Counted from the stretch's first letter, positions 42,811-53,007 are shown. The stretch: DNA of 64,000 nucleotides from Flavobacterium antarcticum DSM 19726 (GCF_000419685.1 NZ_ATTM01000005.1:62001-126000), one strand, 5' to 3'. The notes: a model not told the origin generated them from the letters alone. Numbers and translations: made by a program.

Positions 42811-45800
42811 ACTCTTTCACTATTACTTTGCTATTCTCGGAATGTGCCGAAAACTCTGGAGCATACATGCTTTGAAAAGTCGAAATTCCATTATTGAAAT
42901 TTCCTAGATTGGTCACTCTCAAATCGTATTCTACGATGTAAGTTCCTTTTTGTAATCGGTCGAAAAAGAAGTTGGTAGAAACATCTTTTGTGCTTTTGTA
43001 ATAACTGAAATTTCCTTTCCATTCGTATTTTGAAATCACATCGACGGGTTCTAAACACGAAGCACGTAAGTCTTTCAAATGAACAAACTCTAAATCATTT
43101 TCGGTTTTAATTACTAAGCGAACAGTCAATAAATCACCCACTTTCAAATTTTCGTTTGAAATCGCAATCAATTCTTCTCCTTTTGAAGTGTTAACTTTTT
43201 TAAACAACTTTTTATCAATTGAAATAGCTTGAGTCGAATCTTTCTTGATGTTTGCTAAAGATTCAAAATATTGCAAATACAATCCACCAAAACCAGCAAC
43301 ATTTGACTTATTATCTATAGAAATACTGCCCATTTTTGGAGTTATTTCTTCTGCCTGATATTGAATTTTTAAATAGCCTGCATTTTGTTCTTCCTCTTTG
43401 TTCGAGATTTTTTGTGTAAATAATTTCTCGTCTCCAATTTTAATTTTAGTGTTTTCTTTTAGCGAAGTCAAATCACTTCCTTGACTCATCAATGCATAAA
43501 CGGCTTCTGTAGTTGATTTTGTAGAAGACCAACGATTCGTCTGCTTGTTTTTAATCAGCCAGACTTTCATAGCGTCAATCGTTTTGGTGTCTTTGTCAAT
43601 TTCGGCGAAAGCCTCAATCAATAATGCTTGTGTCGCAATGCTAGATTGATACCAACTGTAACCTGAATTATTTTCAACCCAATACATGCCAATTTTATCG
43701 TTATTGGAAACCGTTTCTTTTAGACTTGCAATAACTTTTTTGGCAAAGTCTTTTTCATTAAAACGATTCATAATTAATGCTAACAAACCTTTTTCATACA
43801 GTGAATAAGAAAGCCAATCTGTTTTGCATTGTTTTAATTGCAACTGAATTAAAGAATCTGTGTTCGTCGAAACGGAATAATCTTTCAAATAAAAACTTCG
43901 TGTGTATAAATAATTTAAATCCAAAGTTGAAGGTCTAATTATTTTATTTTTTTTCGAATAATTAGCAACAAACTTGCTGTCCAAATTTGGAATTCCTTTT
44001 GAAACAATTGTTTTATATTTCAAACTATCATCAGGAAATGAACTAATCAAATGTCCAATTCCAGTTAATATATATTGCGAAATATAACGGTCTTCCGTTC
44101 CACCGCTAAACCAAGGAAAACCGCCACTTGGCAGCATTTTATCTTCCAGTTTTTTATACGTCTCCGAATTGTTTTGCTTTAAAGTATTCAAATCCATTAA
44201 GATTGCCAATCGCTTATTTTTCTCCGCGTCCGATTCTGTGTCGAATAACCAAGGTGTTTCAGCGATTACGATTGATTTGAGTTCTTCATTCATCTTCAAT
44301 TTCGAAACAACAGATTTGTCATCTTTCCATTTTTTGAATAAATGCTCCATTTTCGGATTCGTTGAAATAATTTTTTCAGCAATACAGTTGGCGTAATATT
44401 TTGCAAAAACTTGTTCGGAACATTCGTGTTCATACGTCATCAAATAAGGTAACGATTGTAATGCAATCCAAACCGGATTTGACGTATATTCAAAAGTTAA
44501 CGCATGATTTTGCAAAGTCGTTGACGTATTATTCGTGAGATTTTCGATTGTGAATTCTCGTTTCGTATTTCCTTTCAACCAAATCGGAATGCTTTCAGTA
44601 ATCAGAATTTTATCAGTTAAAACGGGTACAATATTTTCTTCACCGTCGCTCACTGTTCCTGATTTTGCAATCACTTTATAGCGTAAACCTTGAACGTCTT
44701 CAGGAATGGTAACTGTCCAATTTACAGAAACACTTTCTTTAGCTTTACAATTAAATGGTTTAACATTGTCAGAATTCATTGTGATGGAATCAATTGCAGT
44801 ATTAGTTGCCGCATCAAAAAGTAATAAAATAGCGTTTCCAGATTTTGTTTCATTTGTCATATTTACGATTTTGGTCGAAAACTGAATCAGGTCTTTTTCT
44901 CTTACAAATCTTGGCATATTTGGCATAACCATAATGTCTTTCTGCGAAATAATATCTTTCTGAAAGTAACCCATCTCTGCTTTCTTATTGTGACCAAATA
45001 ATCGTAAACGCCATTTAGTTAAAGATTCTGGAGTAGTAAAGCTGAAGTTGATATTACCTTTTGAGTCTGTGGTCAGGTTAGGGTAGAAGAATGCTGTTTC
45101 ATCAAAATTAGTTCGAGTTTTAACTTGTTCTAATGCTTTCATTTCATTTTTAGTAGTAATCACAAGAACTCCATTTTTACCTTGACTGCCATAAATTGAA
45201 GTAGCGGCAGCATCTCTTAAAACAGCTACAGAAATAAATTCAGCTTGATTTAAATTCCGGAAAGCTTCTGGAGAAATAGGAACGCCGTCGACAACAATTA
45301 ACGGTTCGTTACTGCTATTTGTTGAAGAAGCCCCTCGGATAAATTGTTCAATTTTAGCAGAACCTGGTTGTCCCGAAGCAGATAAGATAGTTAAGCCAGG
45401 AGCACTTCCAGCAAGGCTCTCTAAAAACGAAACATTGTGCCGAATCGTTTCAGAGGAAACAGTCACTGCAGATGAAGTTTCGTTTTTAGTTCTCGTTCTG
45501 CTGTAGCCAGTGCTTGTTATGAACACTTCGTCTAAGTTATTGTCATCGCCTTCTTCAAGAACAACATTTAAACTTTGGTTTTTATCAATAGTTATGTAAA
45601 CTGTTTTAAATCCAATATAACTAATTATTAAAACCTCTCCTATTGCAACATCAATTTTAAACTGACCATCAAAATCACTTACCACAAATCGCTTGGTACC
45701 TTCCACTGCTATAACTGCACCTGCTAACGCTTCGGAAAACCCTGAAACTAAACCTTGAATCAACTTAGCATTTTGCGGAATAGAAGCGGTTTGACTCACT

Positions 45801-47632
45801 TTTTTTAAATATTGTTCATTTATATACTTGTTAGCATCAGCGAATGAAAACCCAAACCAATTAAGTTCAGGACTGAAGTTTGCCGTATTGTAGTAATTTG
45901 TGGTGAAATATAAATTTCTAAAACCAACCGTGTTGTTGTACCAATTGCTTGTCTTGTAATTAACTGATGGGAATTGGTTTCTTCTGTAAAAGTCTCTTAA
46001 CGTCCAGTTGCTTGTGGCAAATTGATCTAGAGAAGTGTCGTACATACTCGCTAAAACTTCCGACTGCATTTTAGAATTTTTAAGAACGAATGACCAATTT
46101 TCAAGACTTCCTGGTTCAATTTTATTCCGCATACTGACCATTTCGAAATCTAATTGGTTTTTAATCTCTGCTTTTGCAATCGTAATTTGGTCTGAAAAAT
46201 AAGTGTTTTCCCAAAAAGAAGAAAAGTGAAATTGAATGTCGTTTGCAAGATTAACTTTCCTAGGAATTTTTAGTAGAGCATATCCTTTATTTAGCTGAAT
46301 TACTGTTTCTGAAATTTCGCTACTACCATCAAACATTCGGGTGGTAATGTATAAATCAGGTATGACAGATCTAGTTTCGAAAGTATAATTATTTTTGTCA
46401 GATTCAATTTGACTATAATTAAAAAGCGAATTATGATCTGCTTTCTTGTTCTTTGAAATTAATTTAAATGTTCGGTCTTTACTAATTTCATTGCCTTTTT
46501 GGTCATTCGCTTTTAAAACAATCTTGTAATTGGTCAAATTAAAATTTTTGAGAAAAGACAAGTCGATAATAGTAGATTTTTCTGTGTTGAAAGGTATAGT
46601 CTTTACTTCGTTCTCAGTTATTTCAATATCTTTTTTATCGTAAGCTTCGTTGGGAAATAAACGTTCGAATTCTATTCTATCAATAGTATTTAATTCAGGA
46701 AATCGCTCCTTTTTAATTAGAAATTCTTTTTTATTTTGTTCAATAAAGGTGATTGTTCCTTTTGCTTTAATTGGAAAATCATTCAAAGTTGTGGCTAAAA
46801 TTTCCAATGTGTTTTTATCTTCCTGCAGAAGTTCTGAATTAATATTAAAGTTTAATTTCAGCATTTCTTGTCCTACAATAATAACAGTTGACTGCGTTCT
46901 TGTTTCTCCATTTAAATCAGTAATTGTAGCTTTTATTTGAAAATGAATAGCTTTTATGTGTGAGTCGGGAATAGAGTCATGACTTGCCCTAAATCTGATT
47001 TCGAAATTACCGTTTTCATCTGTAGTAGTTTCACATGTGCTATTATTAGAATTATCATCAAAGTAATTTTTATTTGAATGCACATTTTTTGAAAATGTAT
47101 AGGATACTTTGGCGTTTGTCAAATTGCTTCCCGCAAAAGTTTTCGCTGTTCCTTTTAATGTAATTGAATCACCAAGCGTGTAATTCTCGGTTATTTTATC
47201 AAATAAGATTTCAAATGTCGGTCGTTTATATTCTTCCACTTGAAATTTAAAACTTTGATAATCATCATAGTCAGCCTTATCCCAAAATGAATGTTCATCT
47301 TCCTTCTTGTCGTAGTATTTGCTGTCAATTTTAGAGTCTTCTGGTTCTTCAATTTTCATTCTAAATTGACCAGTAAGTACGTTTTTTGGAATTTCATATT
47401 CACCCGTGAAACTTCCAAATTCATTCGTTTTTAATTCGAATGTTTTAACTTCATCATTATTAGCATTCTCAATTATTACATGTACGGTCAAGTCAGGAAC
47501 AACGCTTTTTACATTGTTTTTATTTTGAAACATATATCCTTTAAAAAACACTTTTTGTCCCGGTCGATAGATGGCTCTGTCGAAAAAAAACCATAGACTT
47601 CGCATCAAAATTTTCGTCGTCTTGCGATTCAC
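42809..47632 (-). CDS. Alpha-2-macroglobulin family protein, C-terminal part (frameshifted) with embedded SusC-type plug
   Basis: This open frame of 1,607 codons is the larger part of a split gene; the homologous portion begins near 47590, with earlier codons being out-of-frame lead-in. It starts in an MG2-type domain (FDRAIYRPGQKVFFKGYMF) and continues through macroglobulin domains. Around 45130-45790 it carries a carboxypeptidase-regulatory-like domain and a TonB-receptor plug-like domain (TGYSRTRTKN, EPLIVVDGVPIS, GSQGKNGVLVITTK). Then come the macroglobulin bait-flanking region (WRLRLFGHNKKAEMG) and the thioester motif CSEQ at 44411-44422. Such proteins trap proteases by covalent capture. 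Without the upstream frame it lacks a signal peptide. Confidence 0.85.
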   Translation of the reverse strand: MNRKTTKILMRSLWFFFDRAIYRPGQKVFFKGYMFQNKNNVKSVVPDLTVHVIIENANNDEVKTFELKTNEFGSFTGEYEIPKNVLTGQFRMKIEEPEDSKIDSKYYDKKEDEHSFWDKADYDDYQSFKFQVEEYKRPTFEILFDKITENYTLGDSITLKGTAKTFAGSNLTNAKVSYTFSKNVHSNKNYFDDNSNNSTCETTTDENGNFEIRFRASHDSIPDSHIKAIHFQIKATITDLNGETRTQSTVIIVGQEMLKLNFNINSELLQEDKNTLEILATTLNDFPIKAKGTITFIEQNKKEFLIKKERFPELNTIDRIEFERLFPNEAYDKKDIEITENEVKTIPFNTEKSTIIDLSFLKNFNLTNYKIVLKANDQKGNEISKDRTFKLISKNKKADHNSLFNYSQIESDKNNYTFETRSVIPDLYITTRMFDGSSEISETVIQLNKGYALLKIPRKVNLANDIQFHFSSFWENTYFSDQITIAKAEIKNQLDFEMVSMRNKIEPGSLENWSFVLKNSKMQSEVLASMYDTSLDQFATSNWTLRDFYRRNQFPSVNYKTSNWYNNTVGFRNLYFTTNYYNTANFSPELNWFGFSFADANKYINEQYLKKVSQTASIPQNAKLIQGLVSGFSEALAGAVIAVEGTKRFVVSDFDGQFKIDVAIGEVLIISYIGFKTVYITIDKNQSLNVVLEEGDDNNLDEVFITSTGYSRTRTKNETSSAVTVSSETIRHNVSFLESLAGSAPGLTILSASGQPGSAKIEQFIRGASSTNSSNEPLIVVDGVPISPEAFRNLNQAEFISVAVLRDAAATSIYGSQGKNGVLVITTKNEMKALEQVKTRTNFDETAFFYPNLTTDSKGNINFSFTTPESLTKWRLRLFGHNKKAEMGYFQKDIISQKDIMVMPNMPRFVREKDLIQFSTKIVNMTNETKSGNAILLLFDAATNTAIDSITMNSDNVKPFNCKAKESVSVNWTVTIPEDVQGLRYKVIAKSGTVSDGEENIVPVLTDKILITESIPIWLKGNTKREFTIENLTNNTSTTLQNHALTFEYTSNPVWIALQSLPYLMTYEHECSEQVFAKYYANCIAEKIISTNPKMEHLFKKWKDDKSVVSKLKMNEELKSIVIAETPWLFDTESDAEKNKRLAILMDLNTLKQNNSETYKKLEDKMLPSGGFPWFSGGTEDRYISQYILTGIGHLISSFPDDSLKYKTIVSKGIPNLDSKFVANYSKKNKIIRPSTLDLNYLYTRSFYLKDYSVSTNTDSLIQLQLKQCKTDWLSYSLYEKGLLALIMNRFNEKDFAKKVIASLKETVSNNDKIGMYWVENNSGYSWYQSSIATQALLIEAFAEIDKDTKTIDAMKVWLIKNKQTNRWSSTKSTTEAVYALMSQGSDLTSLKENTKIKIGDEKLFTQKISNKEEEQNAGYLKIQYQAEEITPKMGSISIDNKSNVAGFGGLYLQYFESLANIKKDSTQAISIDKKLFKKVNTSKGEELIAISNENLKVGDLLTVRLVIKTENDLEFVHLKDLRASCLEPVDVISKYEWKGNFSYYKSTKDVSTNFFFDRLQKGTYIVEYDLRVTNLGNFNNGISTFQSMYAPEFSAHSENSKVIVKE

Positions 47633-49316
47633 GCGTTGTGCTTTTTACATACGTTGTATAAAGCGTATCTCTTTCCTTTATAAAAAACAAATCGCTGTAT
47701 GAATTTGAGTTCTTTTCCGTTAATTTAAAATTTGCTTTTCCAGTTTTGTCTGATCTGACGGACGACGTGTCGTTTTTGATAGTTGCATTTTCAATTGGTT
47801 TTCCAGTTTTTCTGTCCAATAAATTAAACGTATCAAAATCATTGTTTTCTTGTTGAACAAAATTAATGTTCGAAATTTGAATGGACTTGAAAGCGTAAGC
47901 AGGTTGGGAAGTGTAATATGGATTTTTTGTTTCAAAGAAAATTAAATAATGTCCCATGTCTAAATTATCCATGAGAATTTCGGTAGTGTACTCGAAATAG
48001 TCTGTTTTATTGGGTAGCACTTTAACTGTGCTTTTTACTGCTTTATTATTCTCAATATAATTTAAAACCAGCGAATCATGATTGATGCTTTTTGCGTTAT
48101 TGTTTTCGTAATAAGGTCTTCGAAGTTGCAACTCCGAGTACATTGAAACTGGGATTTTATAGTAATTTACCTTAATCGTATCCACATTTTTGAAGGTCAC
48201 GAAGGCGCGGTAATTTTGATTCAGATAAAAGGCATCTTCTAAGTAGATGCTAATTCTTTTTTTAAGAATTTTTTCTTTTAGAATTTCCATATTTGCTTTC
48301 GCACTCGGATTTTCTTTTTGATTTAAAACCGATTCAATAAGCGATAAAACTGCTGTATAATAGTTTTTCTCACTGATTTTAGTGGTTGAATTATAATAGT
48401 GATTTGCAAAGTCAACTTTGATATCCTGAAGGAGGTATAAGTCTGTAGTTTCCTTTTGCAAAATTGCGAGCTGGGAAAAATAAAATTCTTTGTCTTCTAT
48501 GAATTTTGAAAACCGATTCATGCGGTCATATTGCAACGAATGAATTTCTTTGGGACTATTTTTTAAAACGTACTTTTCATTTTTTTGAAAAATTTCAACA
48601 ATGTTTTTTAATTCTATATTTGAAATTGTATCAGCATTGAGTTTCTCAAATTCCTTTGAATCCGATAGCAGAATCGAAATGATTTTTGTCGAATTTTTCT
48701 CATTGAAATCTTCCAAATCATAAAAGTAATACTTCAAAGTTTTATCCTGCAGAAAATCGTAAACCGACCATTTCTTAGCATCGGTGTAAGGTGAGATTTC
48801 AAAAATCGAACTGTACTCTTTAATGGAAACTTCATGAAGTTGTATTTCGTCTTTCAGTAATAATGAATACACTTTACTAATTTCTTTTTCAAAATCATTT
48901 TGAGTCCATGTTAGAAAATCTCTAGAGTCCGTGACTGCTAAATTTGTTCGTTTATTAATCACATACCGATTTCGCTCGTAGTAATTTTCAAGAATGTTTA
49001 CATAAATATAGTTGAGAAGTGCTTTTTTACTATCTTTTGAAATTGCAATTTCTTCAATTATGTTTTTGATTATGATAGATTGTGCATTTTCATCGCGAAC
49101 TTTTAAAAACTTGGATTTGTAGAAAAAACATTTGATAATTTGGTCTTCTACGTTTTTACGTTTCGCTTTTTTATAAATTTTATCAACTACTTCGCTTGCT
49201 GATTTAACTTTTCCATCCAATTCGTATTTCATTACTTCGCGCCATTCTGCATGATAATCTTGTGCGAAACTGATTGAAAATGAAAACAGGAAAATCAGTA
49301 AAATATATTTTTTCAT
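47541..49316 (-). CDS. Alpha-2-macroglobulin family protein, N-terminal part (frameshifted)
   Basis: A 591-codon open frame with a signal peptide (KKYILLIFLFSFSISFAQ) and an N-terminal region of early macroglobulin domains (FKNVDTIKVNYYKIPV, GHYLIFFETKN, LLDRKTGKPIENATIK). Near its end it reads NFDAKSMVFF and then leaves the family sequence. The overlapping downstream frame continues exactly with FDRAIYRPGQ. The switch happens at a run of eight T on the coding strand (47583-47590); seven would restore one gene of about 2,168 residues. So this is either a broken gene, a slippery site, or a sequencing artefact. Confidence 0.85.
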   Translation of the reverse strand: MKKYILLIFLFSFSISFAQDYHAEWREVMKYELDGKVKSASEVVDKIYKKAKRKNVEDQIIKCFFYKSKFLKVRDENAQSIIIKNIIEEIAISKDSKKALLNYIYVNILENYYERNRYVINKRTNLAVTDSRDFLTWTQNDFEKEISKVYSLLLKDEIQLHEVSIKEYSSIFEISPYTDAKKWSVYDFLQDKTLKYYFYDLEDFNEKNSTKIISILLSDSKEFEKLNADTISNIELKNIVEIFQKNEKYVLKNSPKEIHSLQYDRMNRFSKFIEDKEFYFSQLAILQKETTDLYLLQDIKVDFANHYYNSTTKISEKNYYTAVLSLIESVLNQKENPSAKANMEILKEKILKKRISIYLEDAFYLNQNYRAFVTFKNVDTIKVNYYKIPVSMYSELQLRRPYYENNNAKSINHDSLVLNYIENNKAVKSTVKVLPNKTDYFEYTTEILMDNLDMGHYLIFFETKNPYYTSQPAYAFKSIQISNINFVQQENNDFDTFNLLDRKTGKPIENATIKNDTSSVRSDKTGKANFKLTEKNSNSYSDLFFIKERDTLYTTYVKSTTRESQDDENFDAKSMVFFRQSHLSTGTKSVF

Positions 49317-49555
49317 AAAATTGCGTTAGTTGGCATTGTGTGAAAGTAAGGCAAAGCACAGCCTTTATTTTTAGAGCTGTTTTTTAAACCCACGTAAGAT
49401 ATTAATTTTAATTGATTGAATGAAGTGGCTTATTAATATTGAAAATGAAATACTGTAAAAATTCAACATATTTACCGTCACTTTACAAGAATCATTTCTG
49501 AAAACCAAATGATATTCAACTGCAATTTAGTATTTTTGAAACTAAATAATTTTCA

Positions 49556-50239
49556 ATGCGAACTTTAATTATTTTTCTACTTTTATTTGCTGTAAAAATG
49601 AATGCATCTGATTTTAATCGGGCCGAAATGCTTTTTAAACAAGAGAAATACGCTTTGGCGAAACCTATTTTTGAAAAAATTGTAAAGTCGGAACCCGATA
49701 ATTACAAGGCAATCGAATATTTAGGTGACATCGCAGGACATTATAAAGATTGGAATTTAGCATTGAATTATTACGAAAAACTAAAAAATTCAAATCCAAA
49801 AGAAGCGAATTACCACTATAAATACGGCGGTGCTTTAGGAATGAAAGCAAAGGAGGGAAGTAAGATTGCAGCTTTAGGTTTGGTTGGCGATGTTGAGAAA
49901 GCTTTTCTAAACGCTGTTCAACTAGATGCGAAACACATTGATGCTCGTTGGGCTTTGATTGAGTTTTATTTGCAAGTTCCGGGAATTCTTGGCGGAAGCG
50001 AGAAAAAAGCACAGAAATACAGCGACGAACTTTTAGCTATTTCGCCAGTTGATGGATATTTAGCTCGTGGTTATATTCAGGAATATTTTAGTCGCTATTT
50101 AAAAGCTGAAATCGAGTATAAAATAGCGTTTGAAATTGGAAAATCGCAAACTACTTTTCAGAAACTATACAATTTGTACACCAATAAATTAAAGCAAACT
50201 AAAAAAGCGGAAGCTTTAAAGTTGGCTTTTGATAAATAA
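49556..50239 (+). CDS. Exported tetratricopeptide repeat protein
   Basis: A 227-residue protein with a short signal peptide (MRTLIIFLLLFAVKMNA). TPR helices run nearly to the end: NRAEMLFKQEKYALAKPIFEKIVKSEPDNYKAIEYLGDIA, then DWNLALNYYEKLKNSNPKEANYHYKYGGALG, and later AEIEYKIAFEIGKSQTTFQKLYNLY. It is probably periplasmic. It ends 12 bases before mpl on the same strand, so cotranscription is likely. Function unknown. Confidence 0.82.
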   Translation: MRTLIIFLLLFAVKMNASDFNRAEMLFKQEKYALAKPIFEKIVKSEPDNYKAIEYLGDIAGHYKDWNLALNYYEKLKNSNPKEANYHYKYGGALGMKAKEGSKIAALGLVGDVEKAFLNAVQLDAKHIDARWALIEFYLQVPGILGGSEKKAQKYSDELLAISPVDGYLARGYIQEYFSRYLKAEIEYKIAFEIGKSQTTFQKLYNLYTNKLKQTKKAEALKLAFDK

Positions 50240-50251
50240 AAAAATTAAAAA

Positions 50252-51607
50252 ATGAGAACTCATTTTATAGCAATTGGCGGAAGTGCCATGCACAATTTAG
50301 CTTTGGCTTTACACCAAAAAGGAGATCAAGTAACCGGTAGCGACGATGCGATTTTTGAACCTTCAAAAGCGCGTTTGGATAAAAAAGGCTTGTTGCCTGA
50401 AGAAATGGGTTGGTTTCCCGAAAAGATCAGTTCTGAAATTGATGCAGTAATTCTTGGAATGCATGCAAAAGCAGACAATCCTGAATTGCTAAAAGCACTA
50501 GAATTGGGCTTGAAGATCTATTCGTATCCCGAATTTTTATTTGAACAATCTAAAAATAAAACACGTGTGGTGATTGGTGGTTCTCATGGAAAAACCACTA
50601 TTACTTCGATGATTTTGCACGTGATGCATTACCATAATATTGAAGTCGATTATATGGTTGGCGCTCAATTGGAAGGTTTTGATACGATGGTTCATTTGAC
50701 TAAAGAAAATGATTTTATTGTTTTAGAAGGCGATGAATATTTGTCTTCACCAATTGATCTTCGTCCAAAATTTCATTTGTACCAACCCAATATTGCCTTA
50801 ATTTCGGGAATCGCTTGGGACCATATTAATGTTTTTCCAACCTATGATTTTTATGTAGAGCAATTTGAAATTTTCATAAAGAAAATTACAAATGGCGGAA
50901 TTCTAGTCTATAACGAAGACGACGCTGAAGTGAAAAAAGTGGCTGAAAACGCTACAAATCCAATTCGTAAAATTGCTTATAAAACTCCAGATTACACAGT
51001 TGAAGATGGAACGACTTTATTGTCAACACCAGAAGGTCCAATGCCAATTGAGGTTTTTGGCGCACATAATTTAAATAATTTGGCTGGAGCCAAATGGATT
51101 TGTCAGAACATGGGAGTGGACGAAGCTGATTTTTACGAAGCAATTGCCACTTTCAAAGGAGCTTCGAAACGTTTAGAAAAAATCGCTGAAACCAAAACTG
51201 CAGTTGCTTATAAAGATTTCGCCCATTCACCAAGTAAAGTAAAAGCAACCACAGAAGCCGTAAAAGCGCAATATCCAAACCGGAAATTGGTGGCTTGTTT
51301 AGAATTGCATACGTACAGTAGTTTGAACGCCGAGTTTTTAAAAGAATACGAAGGCGCTTTAGATGCTGCAGATGTTGCTGTTGTTTTTTATTCGCCAGAC
51401 GCTGTAAAAATAAAACAACTTGAAGAAGTAACTTATGATCAAATTTCGGAAGCATTTAAACGAAACGATTTAATAATTTATACAAATCCGGAAGAATTTA
51501 AAGGATTTTTGCGCGAGTATGATTTAAAAGAAAGCGCTTTGTTATTGATGAGTTCTGGTAATTACGGTGGTTTAAATTTTGATGAGGTGAAGGGAATGAT
51601 TTCTTAA
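50252..51607 (+). CDS. mpl: UDP-N-acetylmuramate:L-alanyl-gamma-D-glutamyl-meso-diaminopimelate ligase
   Basis: A 451-residue Mur-ligase-family enzyme that reattaches recycled murein tripeptide to UDP-MurNAc. The N-terminal MRTHFIAIGGSAMHNLALALHQKGDQVTGSDD is the Rossmann-like substrate domain. The ATP loop is GGSHGKTTITS (about 109-119). FIVLEGDEYLSSPIDLRPKFHLYQPNIALISGIAWDHINVFPT and YKDFAHSPSKVKATTEAVK are diagnostic of Mpl rather than MurC. Length is normal. Confidence 0.95.
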   Translation: MRTHFIAIGGSAMHNLALALHQKGDQVTGSDDAIFEPSKARLDKKGLLPEEMGWFPEKISSEIDAVILGMHAKADNPELLKALELGLKIYSYPEFLFEQSKNKTRVVIGGSHGKTTITSMILHVMHYHNIEVDYMVGAQLEGFDTMVHLTKENDFIVLEGDEYLSSPIDLRPKFHLYQPNIALISGIAWDHINVFPTYDFYVEQFEIFIKKITNGGILVYNEDDAEVKKVAENATNPIRKIAYKTPDYTVEDGTTLLSTPEGPMPIEVFGAHNLNNLAGAKWICQNMGVDEADFYEAIATFKGASKRLEKIAETKTAVAYKDFAHSPSKVKATTEAVKAQYPNRKLVACLELHTYSSLNAEFLKEYEGALDAADVAVVFYSPDAVKIKQLEEVTYDQISEAFKRNDLIIYTNPEEFKGFLREYDLKESALLLMSSGNYGGLNFDEVKGMIS

Positions 51608-51628
51608 ATTTAGCTCAATTTATAGTTT

Positions 51629-51665
51629 TAAAGCCAATTAATTTTTTGTTAGTTGGCTTTTTTAT
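51629..51665. terminator. Terminator between mpl and the DUF1287 gene
   Basis: AAAGCCAATT (51630-51639) pairs with AGTTGGCTTT (51651-51660) with one G-T pair, followed by T. It lies between two converging genes. Confidence 0.7.
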
Positions 51666-52240
51666 TTCTTGTATTTATAGTGACCGACAAGTTTATATTT
51701 GAACAAACAATCTTCTAAAACTTGTCCACCTCCTACATTATGAACAATCAAAAATCGTTTACCATCGTTTGACTTTAAATGCGTAATAATCCCAATGTGT
51801 GGCATTTTGTCATTAATCATCCAAGTGACCATTTCACCCGTTTTATAATCAGATGCATTTTTTGTTACCGCTAACTTTTGCCCTTTTCGAGTGAAAAACG
51901 TTTCTAAATTTGGTACACGTCGATGGTCAATATTCGTATCCGTTTTCTTCAATCCCCAAGTTTTTGGATAGTTTGAGAAATTTGACTTCATGTCAACATG
52001 AACTTCTTTTTGCAAATCAATTCCCAACTTTCGGTAAGCTCGAATAATTACATCTGTACAAACGCCTTGAGTTGTTGGAACGTCGCCGTTTGGGTACGGA
52101 ATAGAAACGTAAGCGCCATTATAAACCACTCGGTCTTTCGTCAAGCTGATTGCAGCATCTGCTAATTTCTGCTGAAAACTTTTTTCTTGATTCCAAGATG
52201 AAATTAGCAGCAAAAAACTTAAACTGTAAAGTAATTTCAT
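51662..52240 (-). CDS. DUF1287 family exported protein
   Basis: A 192-residue protein with a signal peptide and the DUF1287 domain. Its conserved Cys is in PTTQGVCTDVIIRAYRKLGIDLQKEVHVDM, and a His is in INDKMPHIGIITHLKSNDGKRFLIVHNVGGG. This Cys/His layout is like NlpC/P60 or transglutaminase-type amidases, so a cell-wall or peptide-cleaving role is plausible, but no activity is established that I know of. It converges with mpl. Confidence 0.87.
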   Translation of the reverse strand: MKLLYSLSFLLLISSWNQEKSFQQKLADAAISLTKDRVVYNGAYVSIPYPNGDVPTTQGVCTDVIIRAYRKLGIDLQKEVHVDMKSNFSNYPKTWGLKKTDTNIDHRRVPNLETFFTRKGQKLAVTKNASDYKTGEMVTWMINDKMPHIGIITHLKSNDGKRFLIVHNVGGGQVLEDCLFKYKLVGHYKYKK

Positions 52241-52314
52241 TATTTTAGTGGTTGATATTCAGGTTTTAAACGACTGAATATTGAATTTAGTATAATATAT
52301 AATAAGTATAAGCC

Positions 52315-53007
52315 ATGGAACCACAAACTTCTTTTCCAATCAGCCAATGGGCCGAAGACGATAAACCTCGTGAAAAATTAATGTTGAAAGGCAAACAAGT
52401 TTTAAGCGATGCCGAACTTTTAGCGATATTAATTGGCTCCGGAAGTCGGAACGAAAGCGCCGTTGATTTGAGCAAACGTATTTTATCAAAAGTCGAAAAC
52501 TTGAAAGCCTTGGGAAGAATGACGTTCAAACAACTCACCGAATTTAAAGGAATTGGTGAAGCGAAAGCCGTTACAATTCTTGCTGCAATGGAACTTGGAC
52601 GCCGTCGAGGTTCAGAAGAAGAAGTGGAATTAAAGAAAATCACTTCAAGTAAATCCGTTTACGATATCATGCAACCCTTCATTGGCGAATTGCCACACGA
52701 AGAATTTTGGGTTTTGTATTTGAGTAATTCCAATAAAGTCATGTATAAATCGCAGTTGAGTAAAGGCGGAATCACAGGAACTGTGGTGGATAGTCGAATT
52801 GTTTTTAAAACTGCTTTTGAACAAAATGCTGTAAGTATTATTCTTTGTCACAACCATCCCTCGGGAATTTTGCAAGCAAGTCACGCCGACAAACAAATTA
52901 CGAAAAAGATAAAAGAGGCAGGAAAATTACTTGAAATCAATATTTTAGATCATTTGATTATTACTAATGCTGGCTATTTAAGTTTCGCGGATGAGGGAAT
53001 GATGTAA
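52315..53007 (+). CDS. radC: RadC/JAMM-domain protein
   Basis: A 230-residue RadC protein. Residues 1 to about 95 carry a helix-hairpin-helix-like region (LTEFKGIGEAKAVTILAAMELGRR). The JAMM metallo-domain follows, with the metal-binding motif ILCHNHPSGILQASHAD (HxHPSGx6SxxD). The whole family length is present. Historic naming as a DNA-repair protein is doubtful; its true role is unsettled. It is divergent from the DUF1287 gene across 74 bases. Confidence 0.93.
   Translation: MEPQTSFPISQWAEDDKPREKLMLKGKQVLSDAELLAILIGSGSRNESAVDLSKRILSKVENLKALGRMTFKQLTEFKGIGEAKAVTILAAMELGRRRGSEEEVELKKITSSKSVYDIMQPFIGELPHEEFWVLYLSNSNKVMYKSQLSKGGITGTVVDSRIVFKTAFEQNAVSIILCHNHPSGILQASHADKQITKKIKEAGKLLEINILDHLIITNAGYLSFADEGMM

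Noticed and set aside
46650..46940. Plus-strand frame of 96 codons inside the macroglobulin gene
   Set aside because: It is the complement of a long conserved coding sequence and shows no independent features.
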